From Orobanche coerulescens (taxonomy: Eukaryota > Streptophyta > Magnoliopsida > Lamiales > Orobanchaceae): a DNA stretch of 64,000 nucleotides. The position numbers and the translations under genes were made by a program. The stretch lies in NCBI GenBank assembly GCA_033398695.1, contig CM065803.1, positions 100,428,001-100,492,000 on the forward strand, in the 5' to 3' direction. A model generated the notes under the pieces. That model was not told where the DNA came from. It saw only the letters and a program-made list of their open reading frames with translations, and ran no database searches. Below, piece after piece: positions 53,217-64,000 of this stretch; within the stretch, counting starts at the first letter, position 1, and each line of letters starts with the position of its first letter.

Positions 53217-55231
53217 ATGCGTCGAGCAGATGAACCTGATGCGGCGGTTGCCTCAGGTACCATCCATATACTATCTCATCCAGTTCTTGTACTTTTTGAT
53301 TCTGGTGCTACACATTCTTTCATCTCCTTAGATTGTGTACGCCGTATGAATATAAATTGTATGACTGCTTGCGATCCTTTCATTGTGAAACTGCCTAGCG
53401 GGGATATAATCGTGGGGAATCGGGAGATTAGAGATTATCCGGTGAGCATAGCAGGTATTGATTGGTTATCGAATTTAATTATGGTTGATATCGAGGGCGA
53501 GGATTTGATCCTCGGTGAGGACTGGCTTGAGAGTCACCAAGCGATTATGAATTACCGCACTAAGGTTATTACTATGATGACTAAAGATGGTTCCGAGTAC
53601 TCGTTCATGGGACGTAAATCGGGTCAACCCAAGTTGCTTATCAGCGCCATGAAGACCGTGAAACTTTTGAATAAAGGTTTCACGGCCTATTGGTGTTATA
53701 CTTTGAAGTCGGAAGGGAATGCGGTTGATTTCTCTTCGATTCCAGTTGTTAATGAGTATCCAGACATTTTTCCAGACGACCTTCCGGATTTACCGCCAGA
53801 TCGAGAGATAGAATTTTCCATTGATTTAGAGCCCAACGCGGGTCCAATTTCTAAGGCACCTTATCGTATGACACCTTCAGAAATACAAGAATTAAAGAAT
53901 CAGTTTGGAGAACTGTTGGAGAAAGGGTACATTAGACCGAGCGCTTCACCTTGGGACACACCTGTTCTTCGAGAAGCCCATGCTACGCCTTACTCATTCC
54001 ATCCAGGAACGAGTAAGATGTACAAATACTCGAAGCGTAATTTTTGGTGGAATAATATGAAGAAGGAAGTCACCGAGTTCATATTGCAATGTTTGACGTG
54101 TCAACAAGTCACGATCGAGCATCAACCACCGGCGGGGTTGTTGAAGCCGCTTCCCATTCCCAACTGGAAGTGGGAAGACATCTCCATGGATTTTATCATG
54201 GGGATGCCGAGGTCTAGAGCCGGAATGAATATGATATGGGTAATTGTTGATCGATTAACCAAGTCTGCACACTTTCTCGGTATTAAAGATACTTGGGGAC
54301 CGAAGAGACTGGCCCGAACCTTTGTAGCTGAGATTGTGAGATTGCATGGTGCCCCTAAAACTATTGTTTCTGATCGAGATGGTCGTTTCGTGTCGCATTT
54401 TTGGCAAGTAATCCATTAGGCCTTGGGGCACCGAGTTGAGTTTGAGTACGTCTTTTCATCCCCAGTCAGACAGTCAGACTGAGCGGACAATCCAGACGTT
54501 AGAGGATATCTTGCGGGCTTGTGCCCTAGACTGGAGTAATGATTGGGAACTTCATTTTTCGTTGATCGAGTTTGCCTACAATAATAGTTGGCATGCGCCG
54601 ATCAAAATGGCACCATTTGAGGCACTTTATGGTAGGCGATGTAGATCGTCATTATGTTGGGATGAGGCATCGAAGTTAGTTGGAACGGAACCGGATATGT
54701 TGATGGAAACTAAGGAGAAGATTTCTATTATCCGAGACCAGTTGTTGACTGCCCAGAGCCATCAGAAATATTATGCTGATACTCGTCATCGACCTTTGGA
54801 ATTCGAAGTGGGAGATCATGTTCTACTCAAGGTGTCGCCGACCAAAGGAGTTTTCCGTTTCGGGAAAAAGGGGAAACTTAGTCCGAGGTATATCGGACCA
54901 TTTGAAATTTTGGACAGGGTTGGAGATTTAGCTTATTGCTTGGCGTTGCCTCCAGCTTTGAGTCATGTCCACAGCGTTTTTCATGTTTCTCAGTTGGGAA
55001 AGTACGTGCCGGATCCAAGTCATATTATCGACTATAGTGAGATTGATGTAGCCGAGGATGTTACCTTTCCAGAGAGACCGGTGAAGATCCTTGAATGTCA
55101 TGAGAAGCAGCTTCGGCACAAAACCATTCCGTTGGTTAAGGTGTAATGGTCGAGACATGGATTCGAGGAAGCGACTTGGGAGACGGAAGAGAAGATGCGC
55201 TCGGAATACCCCGAACTTTTTATTTCTTAAG
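53217..55231 (+). pseudogene. Protease fused to integrase by an internal RT-RNase H deletion
   Basis: A single 400-codon frame (53217-54419) reads: protease with VLFDSGATHSFISLDC (about 53285-53335), linker, the opening of RT (KGYIRPSASPWDTPV), then directly the integrase finger ([17 protein letters not shown]) at about 53968. Fingers, palm, thumb and RNase H are all lost in one in-frame join. The integrase HHCC and the first part of the core (DRLTKSAHFLGI, VSDRDGRFVSHFW) are intact. TAG at 54417-54419 and a one-base insertion near 54424 break the frame. It resumes at about 54436 through HPQSDSQTERTIQ, the GPF motif (RYIGPFEI) and a chromodomain, which is cut by TAA at 55144-55146 before EEATWETEEKM. 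Confidence 0.92.
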
Positions 55232-55265
55232 TTTCGGGACGAAACTTCTTTTTAGAGGGGGAGAA

Positions 55266-55349
55266 TGTAATACCCGTACTTTTATGAATTGTTGGCTTTG
55301 ACGTCCTCTCACTTTTGTCGCTCTTGTAAGCACGTATTGAGAAATTATT

Positions 55350-55391
<42 letters not shown>

Positions 55392-57247
55392 GATTTTAGA
55401 GTTTCATACCTTTTGGGATATGTTCGTATTGATTGGACTTTGCAGCAATGTTTTGAGTCAGGCAGATAGCGCACGCTAGGCATAATCTAACGCATGCTAT
55501 TTCTATTGAATAGCGCGCGCTAGTTTCGCCTGTAGCGCACGCTATTAGTCCGGGCTTGTCAGAGGAAGTAGGGGTTTCTGCTCTCTGGACTAGCAGTTAG
55601 CGCACGCTAGGCGTGATATAACGCACGCTATTTGTGCTTAGTAGCGCGCGCTAGCATCGGATGTAGTGCACGCTAACTCCTCGATTTTGGCAGTGCCAGT
55701 AGGGGTTTCTGCTCTCTGGATTAACAGGTAGCGCACGCTAAGCGTGAGCTAGCGCACGCTATAGGTATTGCGTAGCGCGCGCTATGCCGGATGTAACACA
55801 CGCTATCGACGCAGGTCAGAGGCTACTGGACTACCGGGTGACCTCTTTAGCGCACGCTATACTTCAGAATTAGCGCACGCTAATTAGGCCCAATATATAA
55901 ACTGGGCTAGCCGCCTTCTTCGTCATTATCTTCTCATTTTCCACATTTCCGACGAGAGCACACCGTAGAGGCGATCCTGAGGCGACTTGGATCAACTTTT
56001 CATCATCCATCACCATCTTTAGCTGGATAATAAGGATTTTACAACATCTAACCCATTCATTCTCTCCAAATCAAGGTAAATTCCTTAGAACCCTAGTTTG
56101 AGAATTTTTGGGGATTTTTCTTAGATCCGTCCAATTTATCCATTTCGAAGCTTGAAATCCTTAAGGTTATGATGTATCTACCCCGTTCCCACGTTCCCCT
56201 TACGATTATCCGAATATTTTTGTGTATTACATGAAGTGGAGAGGGTTTGAATGATTTCCAACCTCTATATGAGTACTTTGAAGATTTATGAATCGTAAAA
56301 GGGGGGTTTCGGGAGTCTTCCTTGAGAATTGAGTATTGGTGATTGATTATCGTATTTCCTTACGAATCATTTAGGCCGGAAGTGTGTTCTTGGACCTCTC
56401 GAGCTTGAATACCATTTTCACTTTGGTTGAAGTGCGTTCTTGGACCTCTCGAGCTTGAATACCATTTTCACTTTGGTTCTAATGTCTCAAAGACAAGTAT
56501 ATGTTTATGATTGTACGCTCTCGATTTTGAAAGTGAGGTATATGAATTGTATGGTTGTATATATTCACTCTGGAAGGGTCCGACGGAGCCTCAGAGGGTT
56601 CCATTGCCATTGGTGCAGTTCCGCGAATATTTTGGGATTAACCACTCTGGGAGGGTCCGACGGGGCCTCAGAGGGTTCCATTGTCGTTGGTGCGGTTCTA
56701 TGGTTAATCACGTATGTATTGAAATGAGATGTCATAAGATGTAGTTATTCCGGAATACTAGTCTTGAGTTTGATGAAATGATGATTACATTTACTTTATT
56801 GTCGAGAAGTATTGTGTTTCATATTCGATATACTTGTACTAGCTATTCGACGGCTAACCCCTTTTGGGGGAAATACCTTTCATGTATTTCAGGATCCAGG
56901 AGAGGAGAAAGGCGTGTACCGGGTCGGCACGAAGATGATGGGCAAGAGTGATGTTGTATCTTAATTCTGTCTGTGTTTTGTACCTTGTTCCATTCGGTGT
57001 TGTTGTGCTTGTAATGTTTCAGATGTTCATGTTGTTGGGGCATGTGTTGCCCTAGGTTTCAAATTCCCGATGTATTGCGTTCTGTCGAATTTATTGTTAC
57101 ATTGGTGTCTTCCTTATTACCGTTTATTGGGATTATGTTTAGACCTTATCGGTCGAAGTTTATGGTTCCGCGTAATTATAGCCTTGTGGGTCCCACGGAG
57201 GGGCTCACGGCGCTGTAACATACCCTGAATAGCTTGGGGGTGTTGCA
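55266..57247 (+). repeat. 3' LTR
   Basis: It begins TGTAATACCCGTAC and ends GGGGGTGTTGCA; 1982 bp. Compared with the 5' copy it has a longer TTG/TTA microsatellite (about 55346-55392) and a short duplication of the segment with TGGACCTCTCGAGCTTGAAT (56393-56470). Palindromes at 55466-55885 precede TATA at 55888-55907. Confidence 0.95.
55888..55907 (+). promoter_or_regulatory. LTR TATA box, 3' copy
   Basis: GCCCAAT-ATATAA-ACTGGGC: 7-bp arms with one mismatch. The inverted repeat is kept although one arm base has changed. Confidence 0.55.
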
Positions 57248-57635
57248 TTAAAAACCCTTAACGACTTAATAACTCAAACTAAAAAGGCAAGAAAATAGTG
57301 ACACGAAAAAAAAATTAGATAACACATTTCTTTTAAGCATAGAATTTTCGCAGGGAATTGTTTATTAGTTTAAATATGAACATAAAAAGCTTCTAAATTA
57401 AATACGAATTTCACTTCTACCTTTCATCAACCGACTAATTTTCCTTTATTTCATCAAGGTAATGAATGACTCTATTAAAAAATTATTACATGGCTAGGAA
57501 AAAAAGTGAAGGCTCGAAACTCTTGAAATACACAATTTTGAATGGGTTAGAATGATTTTAGAAACTTCTATAGAAGTAACTTATTGGTGTTATGGCAAGA
57601 ACGATCATGTGAAAGAAATAAAAATAAAAATATAA

Positions 57636-57666
<31 letters not shown>
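57248..57666. other. Continuation of Tat-like interior and TA tract
   Basis: AT-rich, non-coding sequence following the TTAAA duplication, ending in a (TA)n tract at about 57636-57666. The (TA)n probably absorbed the first two bases of the next element's LTR. Confidence 0.4.
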
Positions 57667-57670
<4 letters not shown>

Positions 57671-58827
57671 GAAATTGGCACCCACTTGGAATGGCGATTT
57701 AAAGTGCGGAAGATAAATGACACAAGATTTATAGAGGTTCCTACGTCCTCTCTTCGTATCTTTTTCCTTAGGTTAAAGATCAATCTCTGCGCCTCGTCTT
57801 CTATCGGTCCGAGGGATACCGTTACAATCTCGTCTTCTATCGGTCCGAGATAGACCGTAACACACTTGTCTTTTTGTCGGTCCAAGTTAAACCATTTTTC
57901 TTTTCTATCGGACAAGGAATCAACCTATCTAGCTTTATATTGGTACTAGACAAACCTCACTTGGATTTAGATATGATTCTAATAATGCCGGATCAACGAT
58001 CCTAATAACACCGAATCAATCTACAATCCGTATCTTTCCTCTCGTGTATGTTTTCGTGTATGAACACTCAAACACTTATAAATTAAGAAAAAATACAACA
58101 ACAATAATGAATACAATGATAGCTGATCAATATATGATTTGCTTGGGGTTGTTGTCTTGAATGATACCAAATGACTTGGTATTTATAGGCTCAAAGGCTC
58201 AACTAGCCGTTACTGCCTGTCTTCTTTAGCGTGCGCAATTTCTCTTCTTTAGCGTGCCCTACTCGCCTCTTTACGTACGTTATCTGCATGGTTACGTACG
58301 TTACCTGCTTATTGCGTTAGTCCAGTAGCTTCGGCCTTTATCGTTAGCGTGCGCTAATGTGATGTCATTGCGTGCGTCACCATGTATCCGTTGCATGCCT
58401 TTTGACTTTGACTTTCCACCGAATCCTCTAATGGTTCCTTGTTTGAATTCGTATTCAAACCATTACGTACGTTAACTTCCATGTGTTACGTGCGTTAAGC
58501 TTTGTTCGATAACGTGCGCTAATCTTTGACTGTAGCGTGCGCTAGTTCATCAGGTGTCTTTTCTTTCTCGTCTGATCAGGTGACTTTTCTTACTCATCTG
58601 ATTAGGTGACTTTTCTGATCAGGCGACTTTGTCTCTCTGGTCTGATTAGTTAGCGTTTCCCATCTGATCTGGTCAGGTGACTTTTTCCATCTCATCTGAT
58701 CGTGTGACTTTTCTGACTCGTCTGATCAGGTCAGGTGACTTTTCTTTGTTTTCTCTGTTGTTTTGGATTGATCGTCAATTCATCATCAAAATCAATTTAT
58801 GATTATATGGAATAGAATATTCCAACA
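57667..58827 (-). repeat. 3' LTR of gag-only copia (left copy)
   Basis: 1161 bp ending TATTCCAACA at 58827. Relative to the right copy it lacks about 40 bp near its left end (after CCACTTGGAATGG) and a GGTTCGGCCAAAC segment. It includes palindromes (58227-58545), a TGATCAGGTGACTTTTC array (58552-58745) and TATA at 58180-58188. Confidence 0.9.
58180..58188 (-). promoter_or_regulatory. LTR TATA box (CTATAAATA)
   Basis: The minus strand reads CTATAAATA directly downstream of the palindrome array of this LTR; the identical site in the other LTR is at 61411-61419. No flanking inverted repeat is evident here, unlike most other LTRs in the window. Confidence 0.55.
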
Positions 58828-59235
58828 ATCTCCCTCTTTTTGATGATTACAAAACAACACTTTTCAATGGGATAAACCTGCAAAATAAAAATAAATATAC
58901 GAATCAAAGTTTTCGGCTTTATCCGTTTCGTTAGTTTTCTTTTCCCATCTTTTCTTTTCTCCTTTTACGTCAGATTCTTCATCTTATTTTTCAACTTCTT
59001 CTTTTTTCCTCCGTTTCTGATCTGTACATATTTTTATTTTTCTCGTTATTCTTCCATGACTCATTCTCCCATGCTCCTATTCTCCCCCTTTTTCTTATCA
59101 GCAAAAAGTGTATATATGATTATAGAATTAAAATCATGAGATGACATATGTAGAAATGAGTAAAACTCCCCCTGAAAAAAATCTCCCCTTAAAAATATAA
59201 ATCTCCCCCTGAGTTAAATACTAATTTAAATAAAA

Positions 59236-60713
59236 TCAATTTTGATTTTTGGGGATCCAACCGACTCTCGGTTTTTCTTCTGAAACATAGACGATATTGG
59301 GTATAGTGGTTCCTTTAAGAATCCAATCTTTTTTAATTTTTATCGTCCGTCTTGGGCTTTTGCAAATCGAAACATGTTGCCCAACATTTAAACATTTATC
59401 GCAATGGGGTATTTTCAAATTTAAGGATTCGATTTTATTATGCGGTTTGAATCCTAACCCCTATTTGTTTAAAGAATATTTTTGAACGGAAAGCATTTGT
59501 TCAAATTTGTCATTTCTGCAAGAAATTTTATTTGTTAGAACCTTGATTTCGTCTTGAACTTTCAAAAAATCATCTTTCAATTTATTTTCTTTCTCAATAC
59601 ACAGAGAATGATCGATTTCAAAGAATTTTCCTTTTTCTTTTATTTTGGAAATTTCAATTTCCAATAATTTATTCTTCTATTGGAGGGATTTAATTTCAAT
59701 AAAGCATTTTGAAAATCGGTATGTAAAAGTTCGAATGCTTCAAAAAGTTCGTCTTGAGACGATGTACTAACCTGGCTTTCGACGTCGCTTTCGTCGAATG
59801 AACTATTGGCCATGAGTGCGAGGTTATTTTGGACATATTCATCGTCATCGTCTTCGTCAAACCACATGACTATAAGAACTTCCTTCTTAGGATTTGAGCC
59901 TAGGCAATTTTTAGCAAAGTGGCCTGGTTTACCACAGATTCGACAGTTGTTGTCGAATTTCTTAGATTCACCCGATTTGAAGTCCTTCCTTCTCCGGTTT
60001 AATAAGTTTTGAAACTTATTTATATTTTTGGCATAGTATGCCGATTCTTCATCATCTTCGTCCACCGGAATTTCTTCTTTTCGAGACATCTTAGCTTTCA
60101 AAGCTATAGATTTTTCCTTCGGTTTCGGCTTGACGTTCCGTGATTTTAGAACAATCTCATAATTTATTAGCGAACCTACAAGAGCGCTAAAATCGAGTGT
60201 GTTGAGATCTTTAGATTCCATGATCGCCGTCACGGTGCCGTTCCATTCACTAGGTAGTGATGATCGTAAGATTTTCTTGACTTTTTCACTACTCGATAGC
60301 GGTTTCCTGAACGAAGCAAGTCCATTGGTGATGACCGAAAATCGGTCGAGCATGTTGGTGATGGACTCGTCACCCTTCATCATGAATAACTCGTAGTCAT
60401 GGAGAAGCATATTAATCTTCGTCTCCTTGACTTGAGTTGTTCCCTCGTGTGTGATTTCAAGAATTTTCCAGATTTCTTTAGCACTTTCACATGAAGAAAT
60501 ACGATTGTCCTCTTATGGATTTAAGGCATAATGTAAAAGTTGAGTGCCCTTACAATTTAGATGATCGTTCTTCCGATCCTCGTCATTGTATTCTTCGAAG
60601 CTCTTAAGTGACCCGTCGGATTTGGTTGGAACTTTCGGGCTAAGACAGATGATCTTCCAGATTTCTATATCATAAGCACAAATGAAGATCGACATCCTTT
60701 TCTTCCAAGCCAT
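59236..60713 (-). pseudogene. Copia gag: capsid, CCHC knuckle, coiled coil
   Basis: The recognisable frame starts with GSNYMAWKKRMSIFICAYD (ATG at 60711-60713; the true start is probably a little upstream but a stop precedes it). TAA at 60513-60515 interrupts it. The same frame resumes through the UBN2-type capsid (MLLHDYELFMMKGDESI, 60410 on), a basic linker, a CCHC knuckle CRICGKPGHFAKNC (about 59950-59905) and an acidic block (WFDEDDDDEYVQNNLALMA). A coiled-coil region follows in a shifted frame (59664-59461). A last frame at 59418-59236 has CDKCLNVGQHVSICKSPRRT, a second, knuckle-like CxxC..HxxxxC. It ends about 25 bp before the first polypurine-like tract, with no trace of protease or pol. 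Confidence 0.85.
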
Positions 60714-60822
60714 GTAATTCGATCCGTCAAAAAATGGAGGTCAATTTAGAGCAAGACCTTCGACCGGGGCAAATTAAAAAGACATCGGATCTTTTCTCCG
60801 CGGACGTTAATCCACTTTATGT

Positions 60823-60843
60823 GGATACCCGCTCCGATACCAA
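60823..60843 (-). other. Primer binding site of gag-only copia
   Basis: The minus strand reads TTGGTATCGGAGCGGGTATC immediately after the LTR end. This is a variant of the methionine-type site with CGG in place of CAG. Confidence 0.75.
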
Positions 60844-60844
60844 T

Positions 60845-62080
60845 TGTTGGGAAATTGGCACCCACTTGGAATGGAGGAAGATAGAGTTATCAAACTCTTT
60901 TGCGTTGCGGAAGTGATTTAAAGTGCGGAAGATAAATGACACAAGATTTAGAAAGGTTCGGCCAAACGTTCCTACGTCCTCTCTTCGCATCTTTTTCCTT
61001 AGATTAAAGATCAACCTCTGCGCCTCATCTTCTATCGGTCTGAGGGATACCGTTACAATCTCGTTTTTTATCGGTCCGAGATAAACCGTAACACACTTGT
61101 CTTTTTGTCGGTCCAAGTTAAACCATTTTCCTTTTCTATCGGACAAGGAATCAACCTATATTTATTTCTATGTGTACTAGAAAAACCTCACTTGGATTTA
61201 GATATGATTCTAATAATGCCGGATCAACAATCCTAATAACACCGAATCAATCTACAATCTGTATCTTTCCTCTCGTGTATGTTTTCGTGTATGAAAACTC
61301 AAATACTTATCAATTAAGCACAAATACAACAACAATAATGAATATAATGATATCTGATCAATATATGATTTGCTTGGGGTTGTTGTCTTGAATGATACCA
61401 AATGACTTGGTATTTATAGGCTCAAAGGCTCAACTATCCGTTACTGCATGTCTTCTTTAGCGTGCGCTGTTTCTCTTCTTTAGCCTGTGCTATTCGCCTC
61501 TTTACGTACGTTATATGCATTGTTACGTACGTTACCTGCTTATTGCATTAGTCCAGTAGCTTCGGCCTTTATCGTTAGCATGCGCTAAGCTGAACGTGTA
61601 GCTTGTGCTAATATGATGTCATTGCGTGCGTCACCATATATCTGTTGCATGCCTTTTGACTTTGACTTTCCACCAAATCCTCTAATGGTTCCTTGTTTGA
61701 ATTCGTATTCAAACCATTACGTACGTTAACTTCCCTGTGTTATGTGCGTTAAGCTTTGTTCGATAGCGTGCGCTAAACTTTGACTGTAGCGTGCACTAGT
61801 TCATCAGGTGACTTTTCTTTCTCGTCTGATCAGGTGACTTTTCTTACTCATCTGATCAGGTGACTTTTCTGATCAGGTGACTTTTTCTCTCTGGTCTGAT
61901 CAGTTAGCGTTTCCCGTCTGATCTGGTCAGGTGACTTTTTCCATCTCATCTGAGCAGGTGACTTTTCTAACTCGTCTGATCAGGTCAGGTGAATTTTCTT
62001 TGTTTCCTATGTTGTTTTGTATTGATCGTCAATTCATCATCAAAACCAATTTATGATTATATGGAATAAAATATCCAACA
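60845..62080 (-). repeat. 5' LTR of gag-only copia (right copy)
   Basis: 1236 bp from TGTTGGGAAATTGGC to AATATCCAACA. It has the same internal order as the left copy: TATA at 61411-61419, palindromes ACGTACGT and TTAGCGTGCGCTAA (about 61455-61800), and the TGATCAGGTGACTTTTC array (61801-61995). Confidence 0.92.
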
Positions 62081-62925
62081 ATATATATATAGACACATTT
62101 GAAGCCAACTTCAAAAATCACACCACACAAAACTAGCAAAAAATAAATGTTATTAAACAAACCATATTAACAAAACCAACCACACCAACATCCAAATAAT
62201 GATTGTCACAAAATAAAGCAAATCACACAAACAAAGCAACAAACAAAGCAAATCCCAACACATCAAAACCAAGTATCCAACAATAATAATAACACCTCCA
62301 AACTTGGGTAATAAAGTGTCCTCAATTTAAAAAGAAATAAAAAGCAAGAAAGAAAAATAGAATACTCCTTGATATTCAGCTTTGGGATCCTCCTAGTGTG
62401 TCATCGGGGATGTTTAGGTGGCAGATTTTTTTCTCAAAGCAATGCTCGGTCCTTGTCCGGCGCTCGATAATCTCATTCTGACTCCACATGATTTTCGCGT
62501 GGGTCGTCTAACTTCCCGAATCATATATCACGCTCTAATGGAGTATAGTCCTCCGTGTCATCAACACAAGCACCCCAATCCTCCTGATCATCTGCAGCAT
62601 CTCCTTCGGGCTCAACTCGTGCCCGCTTACTTCTCAGTTGAGTGTCGCGAAAAATGGGGCTTTTGAGAGTTAGACAGTCCCAAGATATGAAGATATCACC
62701 ACCGGACGTAATTGACCCTTTGACTATGGCAAATTCTCGTGATGATGCACGGGTCATGCATTTTATGCCTCGTTAGAACCATGCCGGAGTAGTGGCATAT
62801 AGTGTTATAAATGTGGGAGCCTAAATCCATTTTGATTCCACAGTGGACAGCATAGAGGACCCTTAAATTTATGATAAAAATCATGGTCAGAGTCGTCGTC
62901 GGGTAGATGCTCCCTGGTGCCCAAT
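62081..62925. other. Repeat-derived spacer, no gene
   Basis: AT-rich sequence with CAA/ACA-rich tracts (62100-62290), then 'acctccaaacttggg' near 62295, similar to purine tracts that adjoin Tat-type LTRs. A mixed-composition stretch (62400-62920) follows; its longest frame (minus strand, 62521-62757) has no recognisable domain. Confidence 0.35.
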
Positions 62926-63238
62926 GTAATATCCGGTATTTTTCTTTCCCTTGTATTTTCATTTTTGGTATATTTCTCGGTCATAGTGACCCCCGTGTAT
63001 CTTTCAGTATGTCCTTCCTGTCAACTGTTGAACTATAATCTCGTTATTGTTTATTGTTTCAACTTTCCTCAGATGAGTTCGATTTTGTTAGATCACCATT
63101 AATTTTTGGTAACTCCAAAAATTCTAAATCTTTGCAATATTATAGAGCATCGAGTTAGCTTTCCAATGGTTCAAACGGTGTGTCAATCGGAGTCCGGACG
63201 AGAGAGTTATGGTCGTTTCAGTTTTTGGCCGATCACTT

Positions 63239-63410
63239 CCAGGAGCCTTTCGGCCGATAGGGGGGGTCGATAGACCCTACTGCCGGCATTCTGTATGAGT
63301 ATCGGCTCCAGGAGCCTTTCGGCCGATAGGGGGGGTCGATAGACTCTACTGCCGGCATTCTGTAGGGGTATCGGTTGGGCCTATCGGCCGATAGGCTGGC
63401 CGATAGGTTC
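63239..63410 (+). repeat. 69-bp direct repeats and palindromes upstream of LTR TATA
   Basis: Units start CCAGGAGCCTTTCGGCCG at 63239 and 63308, 69 bp apart and almost identical. They are followed by GCCTATCGGCCGATAGGC (63379-63396), which is its own reverse complement over all 18 bases. Confidence 0.92.
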
Positions 63411-63419
63411 TGCTGTGTT

Positions 63420-63434
63420 ACACTATAAATGTGT
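63420..63434 (+). promoter_or_regulatory. LTR TATA box with ACAC/GTGT arms
   Basis: ACAC-TATAAAT-GTGT, 24 bp downstream of the last palindrome. Confidence 0.55.
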
Positions 63435-64000
63435 TGTTTTCAGCGTAAATCGCTCATTTCCTCCCCCTTCTTCAACCGTGCGAGAGAGAGAGAGAGACTT
63501 GAGAGGGAGAGTTCCTCCATCTATCACTTACTTGTGTAGATTTCTTCATCCCTTTTCGATCGGGTGGCTCGGATTGCGGATCTAACCCGTGGTTTTTGGA
63601 TTTGAATGCTTGATTCATCAAGAGGTAAGAATTCCTTTAACCCTACCTTTTTGGATAATTGGGGATTTTGGGGTTTTGTCCGATTCTTTCCGTTTTGTTG
63701 ATGAATTCTTGATGAATATGATTAATCTTGTTGATATTCTTAGTTTTCCACGGATTCATGGTATATTTCGTGATTTTTACGGAATCGAGAGGGTTTGGTT
63801 GTGGTCCGCCCTCGTTGTTGTTTATATACGAATATACATGAATCGTAGGCGGATTTTCGGTGTTTTCCAATTCCGTATTCATTTAGAAATGGTTGTGATT
63901 GTATTCTTCGAATCGTTAGGTTCGGTTTCATTGGTTCTAGCGTTCATCGGTGACTTTCCTTTCCGTTGCGTCGTCAATAATTCAAGGCAAGTACATGTAT

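Larger units (their letters stand above)
49812..57247 (+). mobile_element. Nearly complete chromovirus with RT-RNase H deleted
   Basis: Both LTRs (49812-51732, 55266-57247), a primer site (51738-51752), a polypurine tract (about 55251-55265) and a perfect 5-bp target-site duplication TTAAA (49807-49811, 57248-57252) are present. The interior encodes gag, protease, a fused protease-integrase frame and a chromodomain; almost all of RT and RNase H is missing. The LTRs are highly similar, so the insertion is comparatively young. Same family as 19765-24030. With cis signals intact it could in principle be moved by enzymes from a complete relative. Confidence 0.95.
57667..62080 (-). mobile_element. 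Gag-only Ty1/copia element (non-autonomous), minus strand
   Basis: Two LTRs (57667-58827 and 60845-62080) enclose a 2.0 kb interior with a primer site (60823-60843), gag, and several GGGGGAG polypurine-like tracts (58828-59210). Protease, integrase and RT are absent. The target appears to be a TA-rich site (ATATATATA follows the right end and TATATATAT precedes the left), so the duplication cannot be defined. The left LTR lacks its first TG. Structurally this is the copia counterpart of the gag-only element at 14456-18920. Confidence 0.9.
62926..64000 (+). repeat. Start of a 5' LTR, runs off the window
   Basis: TGTAATATCCGGTATTTTTC matches the LTR start of the chromovirus at 10245 (minus strand). 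No polypurine tract precedes it, so it is more likely a 5' LTR than a 3' LTR. It contains two 69-bp direct repeats with CGGCCGATAGG, an 18-bp perfect palindrome (63379-63396), TATA at 63424-63430, a GA microsatellite (63482-63497) and a leader with AATTCCTTTAACCCTA that resembles the leader of the 49812 family. Confidence 0.7.

Noticed and set aside
62521..62757. 78-codon minus-strand frame as a gene
   Set aside because: No domain, no upstream signals, in a repeat-derived spacer.

Overview
The window is nuclear DNA from a flowering plant, almost certainly a eudicot. It holds one intact intron-containing gene for a class IV homeodomain-leucine zipper (HD-ZIP IV, GL2/HDG type) transcription factor. 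Most of the rest is nested, decayed LTR retrotransposons of the Ty3/gypsy and Ty1/copia superfamilies, plus small DNA transposons. There are no bacterial, organellar, rRNA or tRNA signatures. The species cannot be named from the sequence.

Layout: 1-5215 is the 3' half of a Tekay/Del-like chromovirus (pol, then a 3.1 kb 3' LTR), which sits next to the truncated pol of a second, minus-strand chromovirus (5216-10245: gag-protease and 5' LTR). 10246-13340 is a plus-strand copia element without reverse transcriptase. A related minus-strand copia fragment (19113 down to about 13270) lies tail to tail with it, carries an extra transposon-type ORF, and is split by a gag-only, Tat-like LTR element (14456-18920, target-site duplication CCCAT). 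19765-24030 is the 3' half of a minus-strand chromovirus, fused to the 5' half of a minus-strand copia (24030-27364). A Stowaway MITE lies at 27434-27684 and a possible tiny membrane-protein ORF at 28101-28319. 28850-33600 is a decayed Reina-like gypsy copy hit by a hAT-type MITE (31073-31997).

33600-35817 is the putative upstream region of the HD-ZIP IV gene. The gene (35818-43930) has ten exons whose joins all keep frame, giving 699 codons. Its introns hold microsatellites, a tandem duplication and a MITE. After it come a degenerate copia copy (about 44750-47560) and an LTR (47612-49227). Next are an almost complete chromovirus lacking RT-RNase H (49812-57247, target-site duplication TTAAA), a gag-only copia element (57667-62080), and the start of another LTR (62926 to the window end).

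Retroelement parts cooperate only in principle: several copies keep LTRs, primer site and polypurine tract but lack pol, so they look like non-autonomous elements that would depend on enzymes made elsewhere. The most unusual signal is regulatory. Nearly every LTR family here, gypsy or copia, carries an array of short CG-containing perfect palindromes just upstream of its TATA box. Unrelated families share the same palindromes, and the TATA box itself often sits inside a small inverted repeat. All calls come from reading the sequence; no alignments or database searches were run.
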